From Ruminococcus sp. (GTDB lineage Bacteria > Bacillota > Clostridia > Oscillospirales > Ruminococcaceae), in contig NZ_JAEFAJ010000015.1 in NCBI RefSeq assembly GCF_016287535.1, positions 1 to 63,455 of the forward strand: DNA of 63,455 nt, read 5' to 3'. Below, one piece after another: positions 32,882 to 42,106 of the stretch (position 1 is the first letter of the stretch; each line of letters starts with the position of its first letter). The notes below the pieces were generated by a model, which was given only the letters and a program-made list of their open reading frames with translations, was not told the origin of the DNA and searched no databases. Both the position numbers and the translations under genes were made by a program.

Positions 32882-34174
32882 TTACTTCTTTTCAGGAACT
32901 TTTATGATGTCCTTGCGCATATAAGACTGGAGAGCCTTTGGTATACGGATAGAACCGTCCTCGTTGAGATTGTTTTCGAGGAATGCGATAAGCATTCTCG
33001 GAGGAGCAACAACTGTATTATTGAGCGTATGCGCAAAATACTTGCTGCCGTCCTCAGCCTTTACTCTGATACCAAGACGTCTTGCCTGTGCGTCGCCGAG
33101 ATTTGAGCAGCTTCCCACCTCGAAATATTTCTTCTGACGGGGCGACCATGCCTCTACATCTATAGACTTTACCTTCAGGTCCGCAAGGTCTCCAGAACAG
33201 CATTCAAGAGTACGTACAGGTATATCAAGTGTGCGGAAGAACTCAACTGTATAGCTGTAGAGCTTGTGGAACCAGTCCATAGACTCCTCAGGTTTACAGA
33301 CGACTACCATTTCCTGCTTTTCAAACTGGTGTATACGGTATACGCCGCGCTCCTCAATACCGTGAGCGCCTACCTCCTTACGGAAGCAGGGAGAATAGCT
33401 TGTGAGAGTTTTCGGGAGCTCCTCCTCAGGAACTATGGTATCAATGAACTTGCCTATCATAGAATGCTCGGAAGTACCGATAAGGTAGAGGTCCTCCCCT
33501 TCTATCTTGTACATCATGCCTTCCATTTCAGCGAAGCTCATAACGCCTGTAACGACGTTGCTTCTTATCATAAACGGAGGAATATAGTATGTGAAACCCT
33601 TGTCTATCATGAAGTCTCTTGCGTAAGAGAGTATGCAGCTCTGGAGCTGTGCAATATCGCCGCAGAGATAGTAGAAGCCGTTGCCGCTGGTCTTGCGCGC
33701 GCTGTCGATGTCGATACCGTTGACCTTTTCCATTATATCAACGTGGTAAGGCACCTCAAATGCGGGAACAGCAGGCTCGCCGAAACGCTCTACCTCTACG
33801 TTCTCCGTATCGTCCTTGCCTATCGGAACTGTCTCGTCGATAATGTTCGGGATAACAAGCATGATCTCGCGGATATCAGCTTCAAGCTTTAATTCGAGCT
33901 GCTCCTTTTCTTCGAGCTCCTTGCCCATTGCAGTAACCTCAGCCTTTACCTTTTCAGCCTCTTCCTTCTGACCGTTCTTCATAAGTCCGCCGATCTCTTT
34001 GCTCTTTACATTACGTGTGTTTCTGAGATTGTCGCAGGCTACCTTGGTCTCTCTGTACTGCTTGTCCAGTTCAATTACCTTGTCAACAAGCTCCAGCTTG
34101 TCGTCCTGAAACTTCTTCTTTATGTTTTCCTTAACGAGTTCCGGATTGGTTCTTATAAGCTTAATGTCTATCAT
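32882..34174 (-). CDS. serS: Seryl-tRNA synthetase
   Basis: 430 residues, normal length. The N-terminal 110 residues are the long antiparallel coiled coil that grips tRNA-Ser. The class II catalytic domain follows, with motif 2 (FRKEVGAHGIEERGVYRIHQ) and motif 3 near GSCSNLGDAQARRLGIRV. It charges tRNA-Ser and tRNA-Sec in the cytosol. The gene starts 12 bases behind parB in a parA-parB-serS run. This placement next to the origin is common in Firmicutes, where serS is a neighbour of the dnaA-gyrA block. Confidence 0.97.
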   Translation of the reverse strand: MIDIKLIRTNPELVKENIKKKFQDDKLELVDKVIELDKQYRETKVACDNLRNTRNVKSKEIGGLMKNGQKEEAEKVKAEVTAMGKELEEKEQLELKLEADIREIMLVIPNIIDETVPIGKDDTENVEVERFGEPAVPAFEVPYHVDIMEKVNGIDIDSARKTSGNGFYYLCGDIAQLQSCILSYARDFMIDKGFTYYIPPFMIRSNVVTGVMSFAEMEGMMYKIEGEDLYLIGTSEHSMIGKFIDTIVPEEELPKTLTSYSPCFRKEVGAHGIEERGVYRIHQFEKQEMVVVCKPEESMDWFHKLYSYTVEFFRTLDIPVRTLECCSGDLADLKVKSIDVEAWSPRQKKYFEVGSCSNLGDAQARRLGIRVKAEDGSKYFAHTLNNTVVAPPRMLIAFLENNLNEDGSIRIPKALQSYMRKDIIKVPEKK

Positions 34175-34185
34175 ATTTATTCTCC

Positions 34186-35040
34186 TTAGTCCTCTTTCGC
34201 AAGCTTTTCAGCCAGCGCAGCGAGGTCATTTTTGTCATAGAATTCAAGAACGAGCACTCCCTTGTTCTTTCCGTAATCGACTTTGACTTTTCTGCCAAGG
34301 CGCTCGTTTAGCGAGAGTTCCATTTCTTTAAAATAATTATCAATTTTCTTGTTTGACTTCTCAGCGGAAGCCTCTTCACTATGTTCCGCAGATTTCTGCG
34401 CAGCCTTTTCAACCTGACGGACAGTCAGTCCGCCGTCAGCAGCTCTGAGAGCCGTTGCAATGAGCATTTCCTCGTCCTCAAAGCCAAGCAGCGCTCTTGC
34501 GTGACCTGCGGAGATATCCCCGTTTTCTACCATTTTCAGCACTCTGTCCGGCAGAGAAAGTATTCTCACCGCATTTGCGACCGCTGAACGGGATCGTCCT
34601 ACCATCTTTGCTACCTTTTCCTGTGTCATGCCGTACTTCTCGATAAGATCGCTGTAGCCGGCAGCTTCTTCAACAGGATTGAGATTTTCACGCTGAAGGT
34701 TCTCAATGATCGCGATCTGCATTGTTTCGAGATCACTGAGTTCCCGGATCGTGACAGGAACTTCTTCAAGGCCTGCCATTCTTGCGGCACGCCATCTTCT
34801 CTCGCCTGCTACTATCTGATATCCTCCGGATTTTATCGGACGAACAAGTATAGGCTGAAGCATACCGTGTTCACGGATAGAATCCGCAAGAGCAGTTATC
34901 GCCTCGTCGCTGAACGCCTTACGGGGCTGATCTCTGTTAGGTTCCAATTCAGCAGTGCGCAGGGTCTTTTTCACCTGTACTTCAGTGGCATTGTCACTGA
35001 AAAGTGAATCAAAGCCCATGCCTAAACCACCTTTTGCCAT
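34186..35040 (-). CDS. parB: Chromosome-partitioning protein ParB (Spo0J)
   Basis: 284 residues. The ParB N-terminal CTPase motifs (NRDQPRKAF, GMLQPILVRP, GERRWRAARMAG, ENLQRENLNPVEEA) are complete. The helix-turn-helix (MTQEKVAKMVGRSRSAVANA) recognises parS, and a C-terminal dimerisation domain closes the protein. It spreads from parS as a CTP-dependent sliding clamp and loads SMC at the origin. It follows parA by 17 bases. Three parS sites are visible in the window (35971, 36019, 39577). Confidence 0.97.
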   Translation of the reverse strand: MAKGGLGMGFDSLFSDNATEVQVKKTLRTAELEPNRDQPRKAFSDEAITALADSIREHGMLQPILVRPIKSGGYQIVAGERRWRAARMAGLEEVPVTIRELSDLETMQIAIIENLQRENLNPVEEAAGYSDLIEKYGMTQEKVAKMVGRSRSAVANAVRILSLPDRVLKMVENGDISAGHARALLGFEDEEMLIATALRAADGGLTVRQVEKAAQKSAEHSEEASAEKSNKKIDNYFKEMELSLNERLGRKVKVDYGKNKGVLVLEFYDKNDLAALAEKLAKED

Positions 35041-35057
35041 AGTTCAAACCTCATTCG

Positions 35058-35885
35058 TCAAGACGAACGTTTTCCTTTCTTATTTTTTCTGAATGAAAAT
35101 ATCTTTTTCTTTTTCGGGAGCTCCAGCGGTTCGCCAAGCATCTCATGGCACACCAGTTCATATGCCTCAGAACCCTTTGAGGTCTTGTCGTAGTACATTA
35201 CCGGTTTTCCGTGGCTGGGAGCTTCCGAGATACGCACATTTCTCGGCACCTTTGTCCTGAAAATCTTGTCCGGGAAGTATTTCTCGACTTCTGTAACAAC
35301 ATCATTGGCGACATTAAGTCTGCCGTCGAACATAGTAAAGAGAATTCCCTCGATCTCAAGCGCCGGATTATAATTATTTTTAACTATTTTAATAGTGTTT
35401 ACCAGCTGAGAAAGACCTTCAAGAGCATAAAACTCCGCAAGCATTGGCACGATAATACTGTCACAGGCAACAAGTCCGTTTATGGTGATAGTTCCAAGCG
35501 CAGGCGGACAGTCTATGAATATGTAATCGTAATCGTCCTTGCAGGTCAGCACCTGCATTTTCAGGCGGTTAACTCTGTTCTCATACTCAACGAGCTCGAT
35601 CTCGCAGCCCGCAAGAGCTTCAGTAGCAGGCACGATAGAAACATTTTCAAACTCAGTTGGGATAACAGCCTCCTGGATCCGGGCTTTTCCTGTTAAAACG
35701 TCATAAGCAGAAACGCTGACGGACTTTTTCTTTATTCCGAAGCCCGTTGTTGTATTACCCTGCGGATCGACATCGATACAAAGCACCCGGAAGCCCCTTG
35801 AACCCAGATATGCCGCGATATTTATAACGGTTGTTGTTTTTCCTACGCCACCTTTCTGGTTGGCAACAGCGATTATCTTGCCCAT
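35058..35885 (-). CDS. parA: ParA/Soj chromosome-partitioning ATPase
   Basis: 275 residues. The deviant Walker A (KGGVGKTT) near residue 11, Walker A' (CIDVDPQGNTT) and Walker B (YIFIDCPPALG) are intact. ATP-dependent dimers bind DNA and, with ParB, move the origin and modulate DnaA activity. The C-terminal 20 residues are strongly basic (KKKKIFSFRKNKKGKRS), an extension beyond the core. It has a promoter at 35916-35944 and lies directly beside two parS sites. Confidence 0.97.
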   Translation of the reverse strand: MGKIIAVANQKGGVGKTTTVINIAAYLGSRGFRVLCIDVDPQGNTTTGFGIKKKSVSVSAYDVLTGKARIQEAVIPTEFENVSIVPATEALAGCEIELVEYENRVNRLKMQVLTCKDDYDYIFIDCPPALGTITINGLVACDSIIVPMLAEFYALEGLSQLVNTIKIVKNNYNPALEIEGILFTMFDGRLNVANDVVTEVEKYFPDKIFRTKVPRNVRISEAPSHGKPVMYYDKTSKGSEAYELVCHEMLGEPLELPKKKKIFSFRKNKKGKRSS

Positions 35886-35915
35886 AATATCTTCCTTTCA
35901 AGAATTACTTATATT

Positions 35916-35944
35916 ATTATACCACTTTTTGATTCTAATGTAAA
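35916..35944 (-). promoter_or_regulatory. parA-parB-serS promoter
   Basis: Minus strand TTTACA (35939-35944) and TATAAT (35916-35921), spacer 17 bp. Confidence 0.75.
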
Positions 35945-35970
35945 TATAAAACAAAGAAATTTTTGAAAAA

Positions 35971-35986
35971 TGTTTCACGTGAAACA
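35971..35986. other. parS site 1
   Basis: TGTTTCACGTGAAACA, the exact 16-bp Firmicutes parS consensus, between noc and parA. Confidence 0.97.
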
Positions 35987-36018
35987 TACGCACAAAAAAA
36001 CACATGAAACATATGAAA

Positions 36019-36034
36019 TGTTTCATGTGAAACA
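36019..36034. other. parS site 2 (variant)
   Basis: TGTTTCATGTGAAACA, one central base different from the consensus. Together with CACATGAAACAT at 36001-36012 it also forms a larger palindrome around 36001-36029, so a half-site pair may exist here. Confidence 0.85.
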
Positions 36035-36041
36035 ATTTATA

Positions 36042-36857
36042 TCAATTTTTCTTTTGTATCGGAATCCTTACGCGGTACTCAATATAGTCCTCGCTCTGAA
36101 TTTTCTTGGAATCCGCAGATATTCCGGCTGCCTGCATAGTCTCGACAGCCTTATTTATCGTGTTGACAAACATCTTTACATTCTGAAACACCACAGAACG
36201 CTTCTTATAACTTGCTCTGTTGCGCTGATTACCGATAAATTCGTCGATAAGTCGTTCAGAGCGCTCAACATTAAGATTATTCCTGATTATCTTATCAAGA
36301 ATAAACAATCTGTCCTCGGAACTGCCAAGTCTGAGAAGAGACCTCGCATGGCGCTCTGTCAGTCCGTACTGTATAATAAGGGATCGTTCCTTTTCAGTAA
36401 GTCTCAGAAGCCTGAGCTTATTTGCAATAGTGCTCTGAGCACGTCCAAGTTTAGCTGCGGCAATTTCCTGTGTCATACCATAATCAGCAATAAGCTTTTC
36501 AATTGCGGAAGCTTCGTCGAAAAAAGAAAGATCCTGTCGCTGTATATTCTCAACGAGCGCTAAAACTGCCGAATGTCTGTCGCTGACTTCGTGAACAATA
36601 CAAGGTACCACAGGAAATCCACACATTTTTGCAGCTCTGAGACGGCGTTCGCCGGTGATAAGCTCGTATTTGAAACCTTTTTTTCGTACAGAAATTGGCT
36701 GTAAAATACCATTCTGGGCAATTGATTCGGCAAGGGGAGTTATATCTTCGCTGAAATCCGACCTCGGTTGATTTGGATTCGGGATAATATCATCAACTGA
36801 GATCTCTACTACCTTATTTATAAGCTTTTCCTTTGCAATATTTAAAAATCCTGCCAT
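36042..36857 (-). CDS. noc: Nucleoid occlusion protein Noc / second ParB-like protein
   Basis: 271 residues of the ParB/Noc family: NPNQPRSDF, GERRLRAAKMCG, ENIQRQDLSFFDEASAI and a helix-turn-helix MTQEIAAAKLGRAQSTIANK. Position between rsmG and parA is the standard place of noc, which binds its own sites and keeps the division septum off the nucleoid. The N-terminus (AGFLNIAKEKLINKV) is a short amphipathic-like stretch, as used by Noc to bind membrane. It is separated from rsmG by a terminator. Confidence 0.88.
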   Translation of the reverse strand: MAGFLNIAKEKLINKVVEISVDDIIPNPNQPRSDFSEDITPLAESIAQNGILQPISVRKKGFKYELITGERRLRAAKMCGFPVVPCIVHEVSDRHSAVLALVENIQRQDLSFFDEASAIEKLIADYGMTQEIAAAKLGRAQSTIANKLRLLRLTEKERSLIIQYGLTERHARSLLRLGSSEDRLFILDKIIRNNLNVERSERLIDEFIGNQRNRASYKKRSVVFQNVKMFVNTINKAVETMQAAGISADSKKIQSEDYIEYRVRIPIQKKN

Positions 36858-36918
36858 ATTATGACCTCCATTAAAGTTGATATCATAATTTTAGCACTGC
36901 CGGGAAATATTTTCTATA

Positions 36919-36955
36919 AAAAAAATCCGCCGTTTATTGATAAAACGACGGATAA
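36919..36955 (-). terminator. rsmG terminator
   Basis: ATCCGCCGTTT/AAACGACGGAT stem (one mismatch, 6-base loop) followed on the minus strand by a long T-run. Confidence 0.8.
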
Positions 36956-36975
36956 CCAGACATTATTTTTGATTA

Positions 36976-37680
36976 TCAAAGCTGTTTCTTTTTAATCTGA
37001 CTGCTGTTTCTGGGGTATTTTGGCGGAGTCTGCGATATTTTCTTTACAGTAACGATCTTGCGTTTCTCACCAAAAAGCTCATAGTCCGTGATCTGTTCGA
37101 TCTTACCGCCAAGCAGTTTTACCGCATTTTCGCCTTCACTGAGATCTTCGTTAGGTCCCTTCATTGAAATAAACCTGCCGCCAACTCTGACAAAAGGGAT
37201 ACAATATTCACTTAAAAGTGAGAGATTGGCAACCGCACGTGCGCAGGAAAAGTCAAACGTTTCGCGGTATTCAGGCTTTTTCGCAATATCTTCAGCTCTT
37301 CCGTGTATCATCTCAGCTTCGATATCAAGCCTGTCACAAAGCTGAGCAAGGAATTCGATACGTTTATTCAGACTGTCAAGCAATGTGAGCTTTATATCAT
37401 TTCTGAAAAGTTTAAGCGGAACAGAAGGGAAGCCGGCACCCGTTCCAATGTCGATAATACTGGAATCAATCGAAATATCGACATATTTGGACAAGAGAAT
37501 ACTGTCAATAAAATGCTTGCGTAGAATCTCAACAGGCTCTGAAATTGCCGTGAGATTCACCTTTTCATTGTATTCTATCAGAAAATCAGCGTATATACAA
37601 AGCTTGTCATACAACTCTCTTGTCAGTTCAAGTCCCGAAGCCTCAAACTGAGAGCAACATAGTTCAAAATCAGGAAGCAT
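36976..37680 (-). CDS. rsmG: 16S rRNA (guanine-527-N7)-methyltransferase
   Basis: 234 residues from the ATG behind AAGGGAGA; the frame is open upstream inside mnmG. SAM-binding motif IDIGTGAGFPSVPLKL is clear, and ARAVANLSLL and FISMKGP match RsmG. It methylates G527 in 16S rRNA; loss gives low-level streptomycin resistance in other bacteria. It starts one base behind the mnmG stop, so the two are coupled. Confidence 0.96.
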   Translation of the reverse strand: MLPDFELCCSQFEASGLELTRELYDKLCIYADFLIEYNEKVNLTAISEPVEILRKHFIDSILLSKYVDISIDSSIIDIGTGAGFPSVPLKLFRNDIKLTLLDSLNKRIEFLAQLCDRLDIEAEMIHGRAEDIAKKPEYRETFDFSCARAVANLSLLSEYCIPFVRVGGRFISMKGPNEDLSEGENAVKLLGGKIEQITDYELFGEKRKIVTVKKISQTPPKYPRNSSQIKKKQL

Positions 37681-37681
37681 A

Positions 37682-39559
37682 TCATTCTCCCTTCTCATGC
37701 ATGAGCCAAACAGCAAGCATAGAAATATCAGCGGGTGATACTCCGGATATTCTCGAAGCCTGTCCGATTGAAAGCGGCTTGATCTTATTCATCTTCTCGA
37801 CAGCTTCAAGCCTGAGGCCGTAAATAAGGCTGTAGTCCATATCCTTCGGAAGCTTCTTTGATTCCATTTTTCTCATCTGTTCTATCTGAAGAAGCTGTTT
37901 CTGTATGTAGCCTTCATATTTAATCTGGAGCTCGACCTGTTCCGCAACATCAGCAGGCAGCTCCGGACGATCAGGGTCGAACTCCGCAAGATCGTTATAA
38001 AAAAGCTGCGGACGCCTTATAAGGTCGGACATTTTACAACCGGTAGCAAGCGGGGAAGTACAACGCTCCTCAAGAAAAGAGTTTATCTCATTTGTCGGCG
38101 AAATATTGAGCTTTGACACTCTTTCAATCTCCTCAGAAGTGAGTTTTTCCTTTTCGATGAGCGCGTCGAAGCGCTCCTGAGAGATGAGACCGAGCTTGTA
38201 ACCGACAGGAGTAAGCCTTTGATCAGCATTATCCTGGCGCAGAATAAGCCTGTATTCGCTGCGTGAAGTCATCATTCTATAAGGGTCAGAACAGCCCTTT
38301 GTAACAAGATCGTCCACAAGAGTTCCTATATAGGAGCTTGCACGGTCAAGAATCATCGGCTCTTTGCCTTTAATCTTCAGAGCAGCGTTAATACCGGCAA
38401 CGATACCCTGTGCAGCAGCCTCCTCATAGCCTGAGCTTCCGTTGAACTGTCCAGCACCGTAAAGTCCCTCGATATTCTTGAATTCAAGAGTAGGGAGGAG
38501 CTGATTCGGATTACAGCAGTCATACTCTATCGCGTAAGCCGGTCTCATTATCTCTACGTCTTCCAGTCCGTCTATGGTTCTCAGGAAGGCAAGCTGTACG
38601 TCCTCAGGCAGTGACGATGACATTCCCTGTAAATAGTACTCTTCTGTTGACAGACCCATCGGCTCTACAAAAAGCTGATGTCTTGGCTTGTCAGAAAATC
38701 TCACTATCTTGTCCTCAATGGACGGACAATACCTTGGACCTACACCCTCTATCCTTCCTGAATATAACGGTGATCTGTCAAGGTTTGCAAGTATGACCTC
38801 ATGTGTTTTACTGTTGGTATATGTCACATAACAGCTTACTTTATTATCAAGTTGTTCCGGATCAGTTTCAAATGAGAAGGGGACTATGTTCTCGTCTCCG
38901 TCCTGCCTTTCCATTATATCAAAATTAATACTTCTTTTATTTACGCGGCAGGGAGTACCTGTTTTAAATCTTCTCAATTCAACTCCGCTTTCAATAAGAC
39001 TTTTTGATAATAAGTTGCTTGGCAAGGCAGAATCCGGACCACTTTCATATGAAACTTCGCCAATATGGATCTTTCCTTTAAGATATGTTCCGGTCGCAAT
39101 AATCGCAGCTTTTACCTTGTATTCGGCTCCGAGCTTTGTCCTCACACCTGTTACTTTATTATTTTCTATTATAACATCAGATATCTCAGCCTGTTTTACA
39201 AAGAGATTTTTTTGTTTTTCACAAACATTTTTCATATATTTATGGTACTCAACTCTGTCCGCCTGAACTCTCAGACTGTGAACAGCAGGACCTTTTCCGC
39301 GATTCAGCATACGGCTCTGTATAAAGCATTTATCCGCAGCTTTGCCCATTTCTCCGCCCAATGCGTCGATTTCACGGACGAGATGACCCTTTGCAGTTCC
39401 GCCGATTGATGGGTTACACGGCATATTTGCAATCTGATCAAGTGATATGGTAAACATCACCGTTTTGCAGCCAAGTCTGGCGGCAGCAAGCGCTGCTTCG
39501 ACACCTGCGTGACCTGCACCGACTATTGCCACATCAAATTCTCCCATTTCGTAGTTCAA
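37682..39559 (-). CDS. mnmG: tRNA uridine-34 5-carboxymethylaminomethyl synthesis enzyme MnmG (GidA)
   Basis: 625 residues, normal length. FAD-binding VAIVGAGHAGVEAA lies at the N-terminus; the family signatures CNPSIGG and GCSDPYRMMTSRSEYRL are present. With MnmE it modifies the wobble uridine of several tRNAs. I start at TTG 39559 because GGAGGG lies about 7 bases upstream; the ATG four codons later has no ribosome binding site. A parS site lies between it and mnmE. Confidence 0.96.
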   Translation of the reverse strand: MNYEMGEFDVAIVGAGHAGVEAALAAARLGCKTVMFTISLDQIANMPCNPSIGGTAKGHLVREIDALGGEMGKAADKCFIQSRMLNRGKGPAVHSLRVQADRVEYHKYMKNVCEKQKNLFVKQAEISDVIIENNKVTGVRTKLGAEYKVKAAIIATGTYLKGKIHIGEVSYESGPDSALPSNLLSKSLIESGVELRRFKTGTPCRVNKRSINFDIMERQDGDENIVPFSFETDPEQLDNKVSCYVTYTNSKTHEVILANLDRSPLYSGRIEGVGPRYCPSIEDKIVRFSDKPRHQLFVEPMGLSTEEYYLQGMSSSLPEDVQLAFLRTIDGLEDVEIMRPAYAIEYDCCNPNQLLPTLEFKNIEGLYGAGQFNGSSGYEEAAAQGIVAGINAALKIKGKEPMILDRASSYIGTLVDDLVTKGCSDPYRMMTSRSEYRLILRQDNADQRLTPVGYKLGLISQERFDALIEKEKLTSEEIERVSKLNISPTNEINSFLEERCTSPLATGCKMSDLIRRPQLFYNDLAEFDPDRPELPADVAEQVELQIKYEGYIQKQLLQIEQMRKMESKKLPKDMDYSLIYGLRLEAVEKMNKIKPLSIGQASRISGVSPADISMLAVWLMHEKGE

Positions 39560-39576
39560 AAATATCCCTCCTTTTT

Positions 39577-39592
39577 TGTTTCACATGAAACA
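39577..39592. other. parS site 3
   Basis: TGTTTCACATGAAACA, one base from consensus, in the 33-base gap between mnmE and mnmG, abutting the mnmE stop codon. Confidence 0.88.
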
Positions 39593-40954
39593 TTATTTGC
39601 CGACGCAGAAGCGTGAAAACACTTCATCTACCACTGCGTCCGTAATTTTTTCTCCCGTAAGCATGAGCAAAGACTGCTCAGCTTCATCTATCAGAATATT
39701 CACTGCGTCGAGCATTTCACCGATTTCAAGTGATGAAATAGCACTTTCAATACCTTCAAGAGCTTTGTCGATACACTTTTTCTGCCGCTCATTTGCGGCA
39801 GTAACAGTATCAAAATCAGCTTCATTCAATTTAAAAATGCTCTGTATCTTATCATAAAGCTCGTCTACACCGGTATTTTCCTTAGCCGAAAGATATACAA
39901 TATGTTGAACTTTATCTTCAAGCAGGGAAGTGTCGATCATCTGTCCGACATCATTCTTATTTATAACGGCAACAGTTTTATTCTTATTAATTTTATTAAT
40001 TAAATATAAATCGTCCTCTGTGAGCGGACAACTTCCGTCAAAGACCGCAATTACAAGTTCAGATGAAGAGATCATTTTCTCAGCCATCTCAACTCCTATG
40101 CCCTCGATAATGTCATCAGTTTCGTGGATACCGGCAGTATCCGAAAGCCTCAGAGTGATGTCGCCGATACGGACCGACTCCTCGATTATATCACGTGTTG
40201 TTCCGGCTATCTCTGTAACAATGCTTCTCTCGCAGCCGCTCAGACAGTTGAAAAGGGTAGACTTTCCGACGTTCGGACGTCCGATAATTGCCGTTGCAAT
40301 TCCCTCACGAAGTATCCTGCCGCTGTCGTAGTTCTTTATCAGCGACAGCAGTTCGGCACGAACACTTTTCAGCTCCTCAGCGAGAACATCCGGACGGACT
40401 TCGGGTATATCCTCCTCAGGATAATCAGCCCACGCCGCAAGATCGCCGAGTATCTTCATAAGCTTGTCTGAGCATAGCTTCGCTTTTTTAAAGGCAGCTC
40501 CCTCACGCAGACTCTCCGCCATTTTAAGCTCCCGCTCACCCTTTGCGGAAATAATATCCATGACCGCTTCCGCCTGAGTGAGATCAAGCTTTCCGTTGAG
40601 ATAGGCTCTTTTTGTGAACTCGCCGCCCTCCGCGTTGACAGCTCCGTTTTTCAGAGCAGCTCGCAGTATCTTCTTTGTGACGTAAAGTCCGCCATGGCAT
40701 GAAAGCTCCGCGATATCCTCGCCTGTATAACTATGAGGAGCCCTGAACACAGTCAGGATACAGTCATCTATCCTTTCATCACCGTCATGGGCAATACCGT
40801 AAGCGCAGGTATAACCCTCCATTTCTGCAACCTTTTTACCGCCGTAAGGGGAGAATATCTTCTCCGCAACGCTTAGCGCTTCCTCGCCTGATATACGTAT
40901 AACAGCTATACCTCCTACAGCATTCGGAGTTGAGATAGCGGCTATAGTCGACAT
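39593..40954 (-). CDS. mnmE: tRNA modification GTPase MnmE (TrmE)
   Basis: 453 residues. The N-terminal folate-binding domain (SGEEALSVAEKIF, GEDIAELSCHGG) precedes the GTPase domain, with GRPNVGKSTLFN (G1), DTAGIHETDD (G3) and NKND (G4). The protein ends in FCVGK, the conserved C-terminal Cys motif. It works with MnmG on U34 of tRNA. AGGAGT precedes the ATG, within about 10 bases of the jag terminator's T-run. Confidence 0.97.
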   Translation of the reverse strand: MSTIAAISTPNAVGGIAVIRISGEEALSVAEKIFSPYGGKKVAEMEGYTCAYGIAHDGDERIDDCILTVFRAPHSYTGEDIAELSCHGGLYVTKKILRAALKNGAVNAEGGEFTKRAYLNGKLDLTQAEAVMDIISAKGERELKMAESLREGAAFKKAKLCSDKLMKILGDLAAWADYPEEDIPEVRPDVLAEELKSVRAELLSLIKNYDSGRILREGIATAIIGRPNVGKSTLFNCLSGCERSIVTEIAGTTRDIIEESVRIGDITLRLSDTAGIHETDDIIEGIGVEMAEKMISSSELVIAVFDGSCPLTEDDLYLINKINKNKTVAVINKNDVGQMIDTSLLEDKVQHIVYLSAKENTGVDELYDKIQSIFKLNEADFDTVTAANERQKKCIDKALEGIESAISSLEIGEMLDAVNILIDEAEQSLLMLTGEKITDAVVDEVFSRFCVGK

Positions 40955-40970
40955 TAAATCACTCCTAAAA

Positions 40971-40995
40971 AAACAACGGCATAAAGCCGTTGTTT
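40971..40995 (-). terminator. Terminator between jag and mnmE
   Basis: AAACAACGGC/GCCGTTGTTT 10-bp stem, 5-base loop, then T-run on the minus strand, ending just before the mnmE ribosome binding site. Confidence 0.85.
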
Positions 40996-41008
40996 CAGAT
41001 ATTCAGAA

Positions 41009-42085
41009 TCAAAGCTCGATCTTTCCGTAAAGACCGCCCTGTATCTCGTCCTCAGGCTTTGGTCTCTTGTAGTCCTTCTCGAAGCTTGTTGAGAGGTTCA
41101 CGCTTCTGCGCTCCATATTTACCTCTCTCTCGCGGTTCTTATTACCGCCGTTTCCGCGTCTGTTATCGCGTCTTCCGCCGTTTCCGCGGCGATTGTCGCG
41201 TCTGCCTCCGCTTCTCGGATTATTTGAAGAAATGATGATCTTTCTGTAAGGCTCTTCACCTACTGAACGTGAAGAAACGCCTTCGATATTTGAGATAGCA
41301 GAGTGGATAACTCTTCTCTCATAGGGATTCATAGGCTCAAGGGGCTGTGAACGTCCTGTTCTGAGAACAGACTTTGCGACCTTTGCAGCGAGCTGCTCAA
41401 GAGTATCCTTTCTCTTGCTCCTGTAACCGAGACAGTCGATTGTTATCCTGTAGTAGTCCTTGTCGCCCTTGTTAGCGATTATAGAGCAGAGGTACTGTAT
41501 AGCGTCAAGAGTCTCACCGCGTCTGCCGATGATAGTACCGTTGTTATTGCTCTCGATATTGATAACCGCACCTGTTTCGTTCTGATAAACCTTGAACTCA
41601 ACATCAACGTCCATAGCTCTGAGTATGCTTGTGATATAGTCCTTTGCAAGCTTTACCTTTGGATTTACAAGTGACTCGTCCTCAATAAGAGTGAAGTTAT
41701 CAAGTGAGAACGACTCTTCCTCGATCTCTTCCGGAGCTGCTTCCGTATCTGCGGTCTTTTCTGCTGTGTCTGCCTTTGTTTCTGTTGTTACAACAGGCTT
41801 TTCTGCAACCGTAACAGTCACAGGCTCAGCCTTCTTTTCAACAGGAGCTGTTGTGGTAGTTGTAGTCTCAGGAGCCTTTGGAGCTTCCTTGGGAGCTGCA
41901 GCCTGTACAGGAGTACCGTCTGCTACTGTTGCCTTTACTTTTGCTTCTTTTGATCCGAGTCCGAAAAGACCCTTTTTGCCTTCATCAAGGATCTCAAATC
42001 TGATCTCACTGATATTTTTTCCGAACTTCTTTGCTGCAAGTTCTTTAGCCTCTTCAACGGATCTTGCTGTGAAAATTTCAGTCAT
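41009..42085 (-). CDS. jag: Jag/KhpB RNA-binding protein with RGG-like tail
   Basis: 358 residues, longer than the usual 200-250. A Jag_N domain (1-55, KKGLFGLGSKEAKV) is followed by an Ala/Thr/Glu/Pro-rich linker of about 90 residues, a KH domain (IESNNNGTIIGRRGETLDAI) and an R3H domain (about 215-290). The last 70 residues contain repeated GGRRDNRRGNGG units, an arginine-glycine-rich RNA-binding type tail. KhpB binds RNA with KhpA and affects cell elongation and envelope proteins. It follows yidC by 21 bases, as in most Firmicutes. Confidence 0.92.
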   Translation of the reverse strand: MTEIFTARSVEEAKELAAKKFGKNISEIRFEILDEGKKGLFGLGSKEAKVKATVADGTPVQAAAPKEAPKAPETTTTTTAPVEKKAEPVTVTVAEKPVVTTETKADTAEKTADTEAAPEEIEEESFSLDNFTLIEDESLVNPKVKLAKDYITSILRAMDVDVEFKVYQNETGAVINIESNNNGTIIGRRGETLDAIQYLCSIIANKGDKDYYRITIDCLGYRSKRKDTLEQLAAKVAKSVLRTGRSQPLEPMNPYERRVIHSAISNIEGVSSRSVGEEPYRKIIISSNNPRSGGRRDNRRGNGGRRDNRRGNGGNKNREREVNMERRSVNLSTSFEKDYKRPKPEDEIQGGLYGKIEL

Positions 42086-42106
42086 ACTTTATACCTCCCT
42101 GAGGAC

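Noticed and set aside
35970..36563. 197-aa plus-strand frame over noc
   Set aside because: Antisense shadow of the conserved noc gene, starting inside a parS site.
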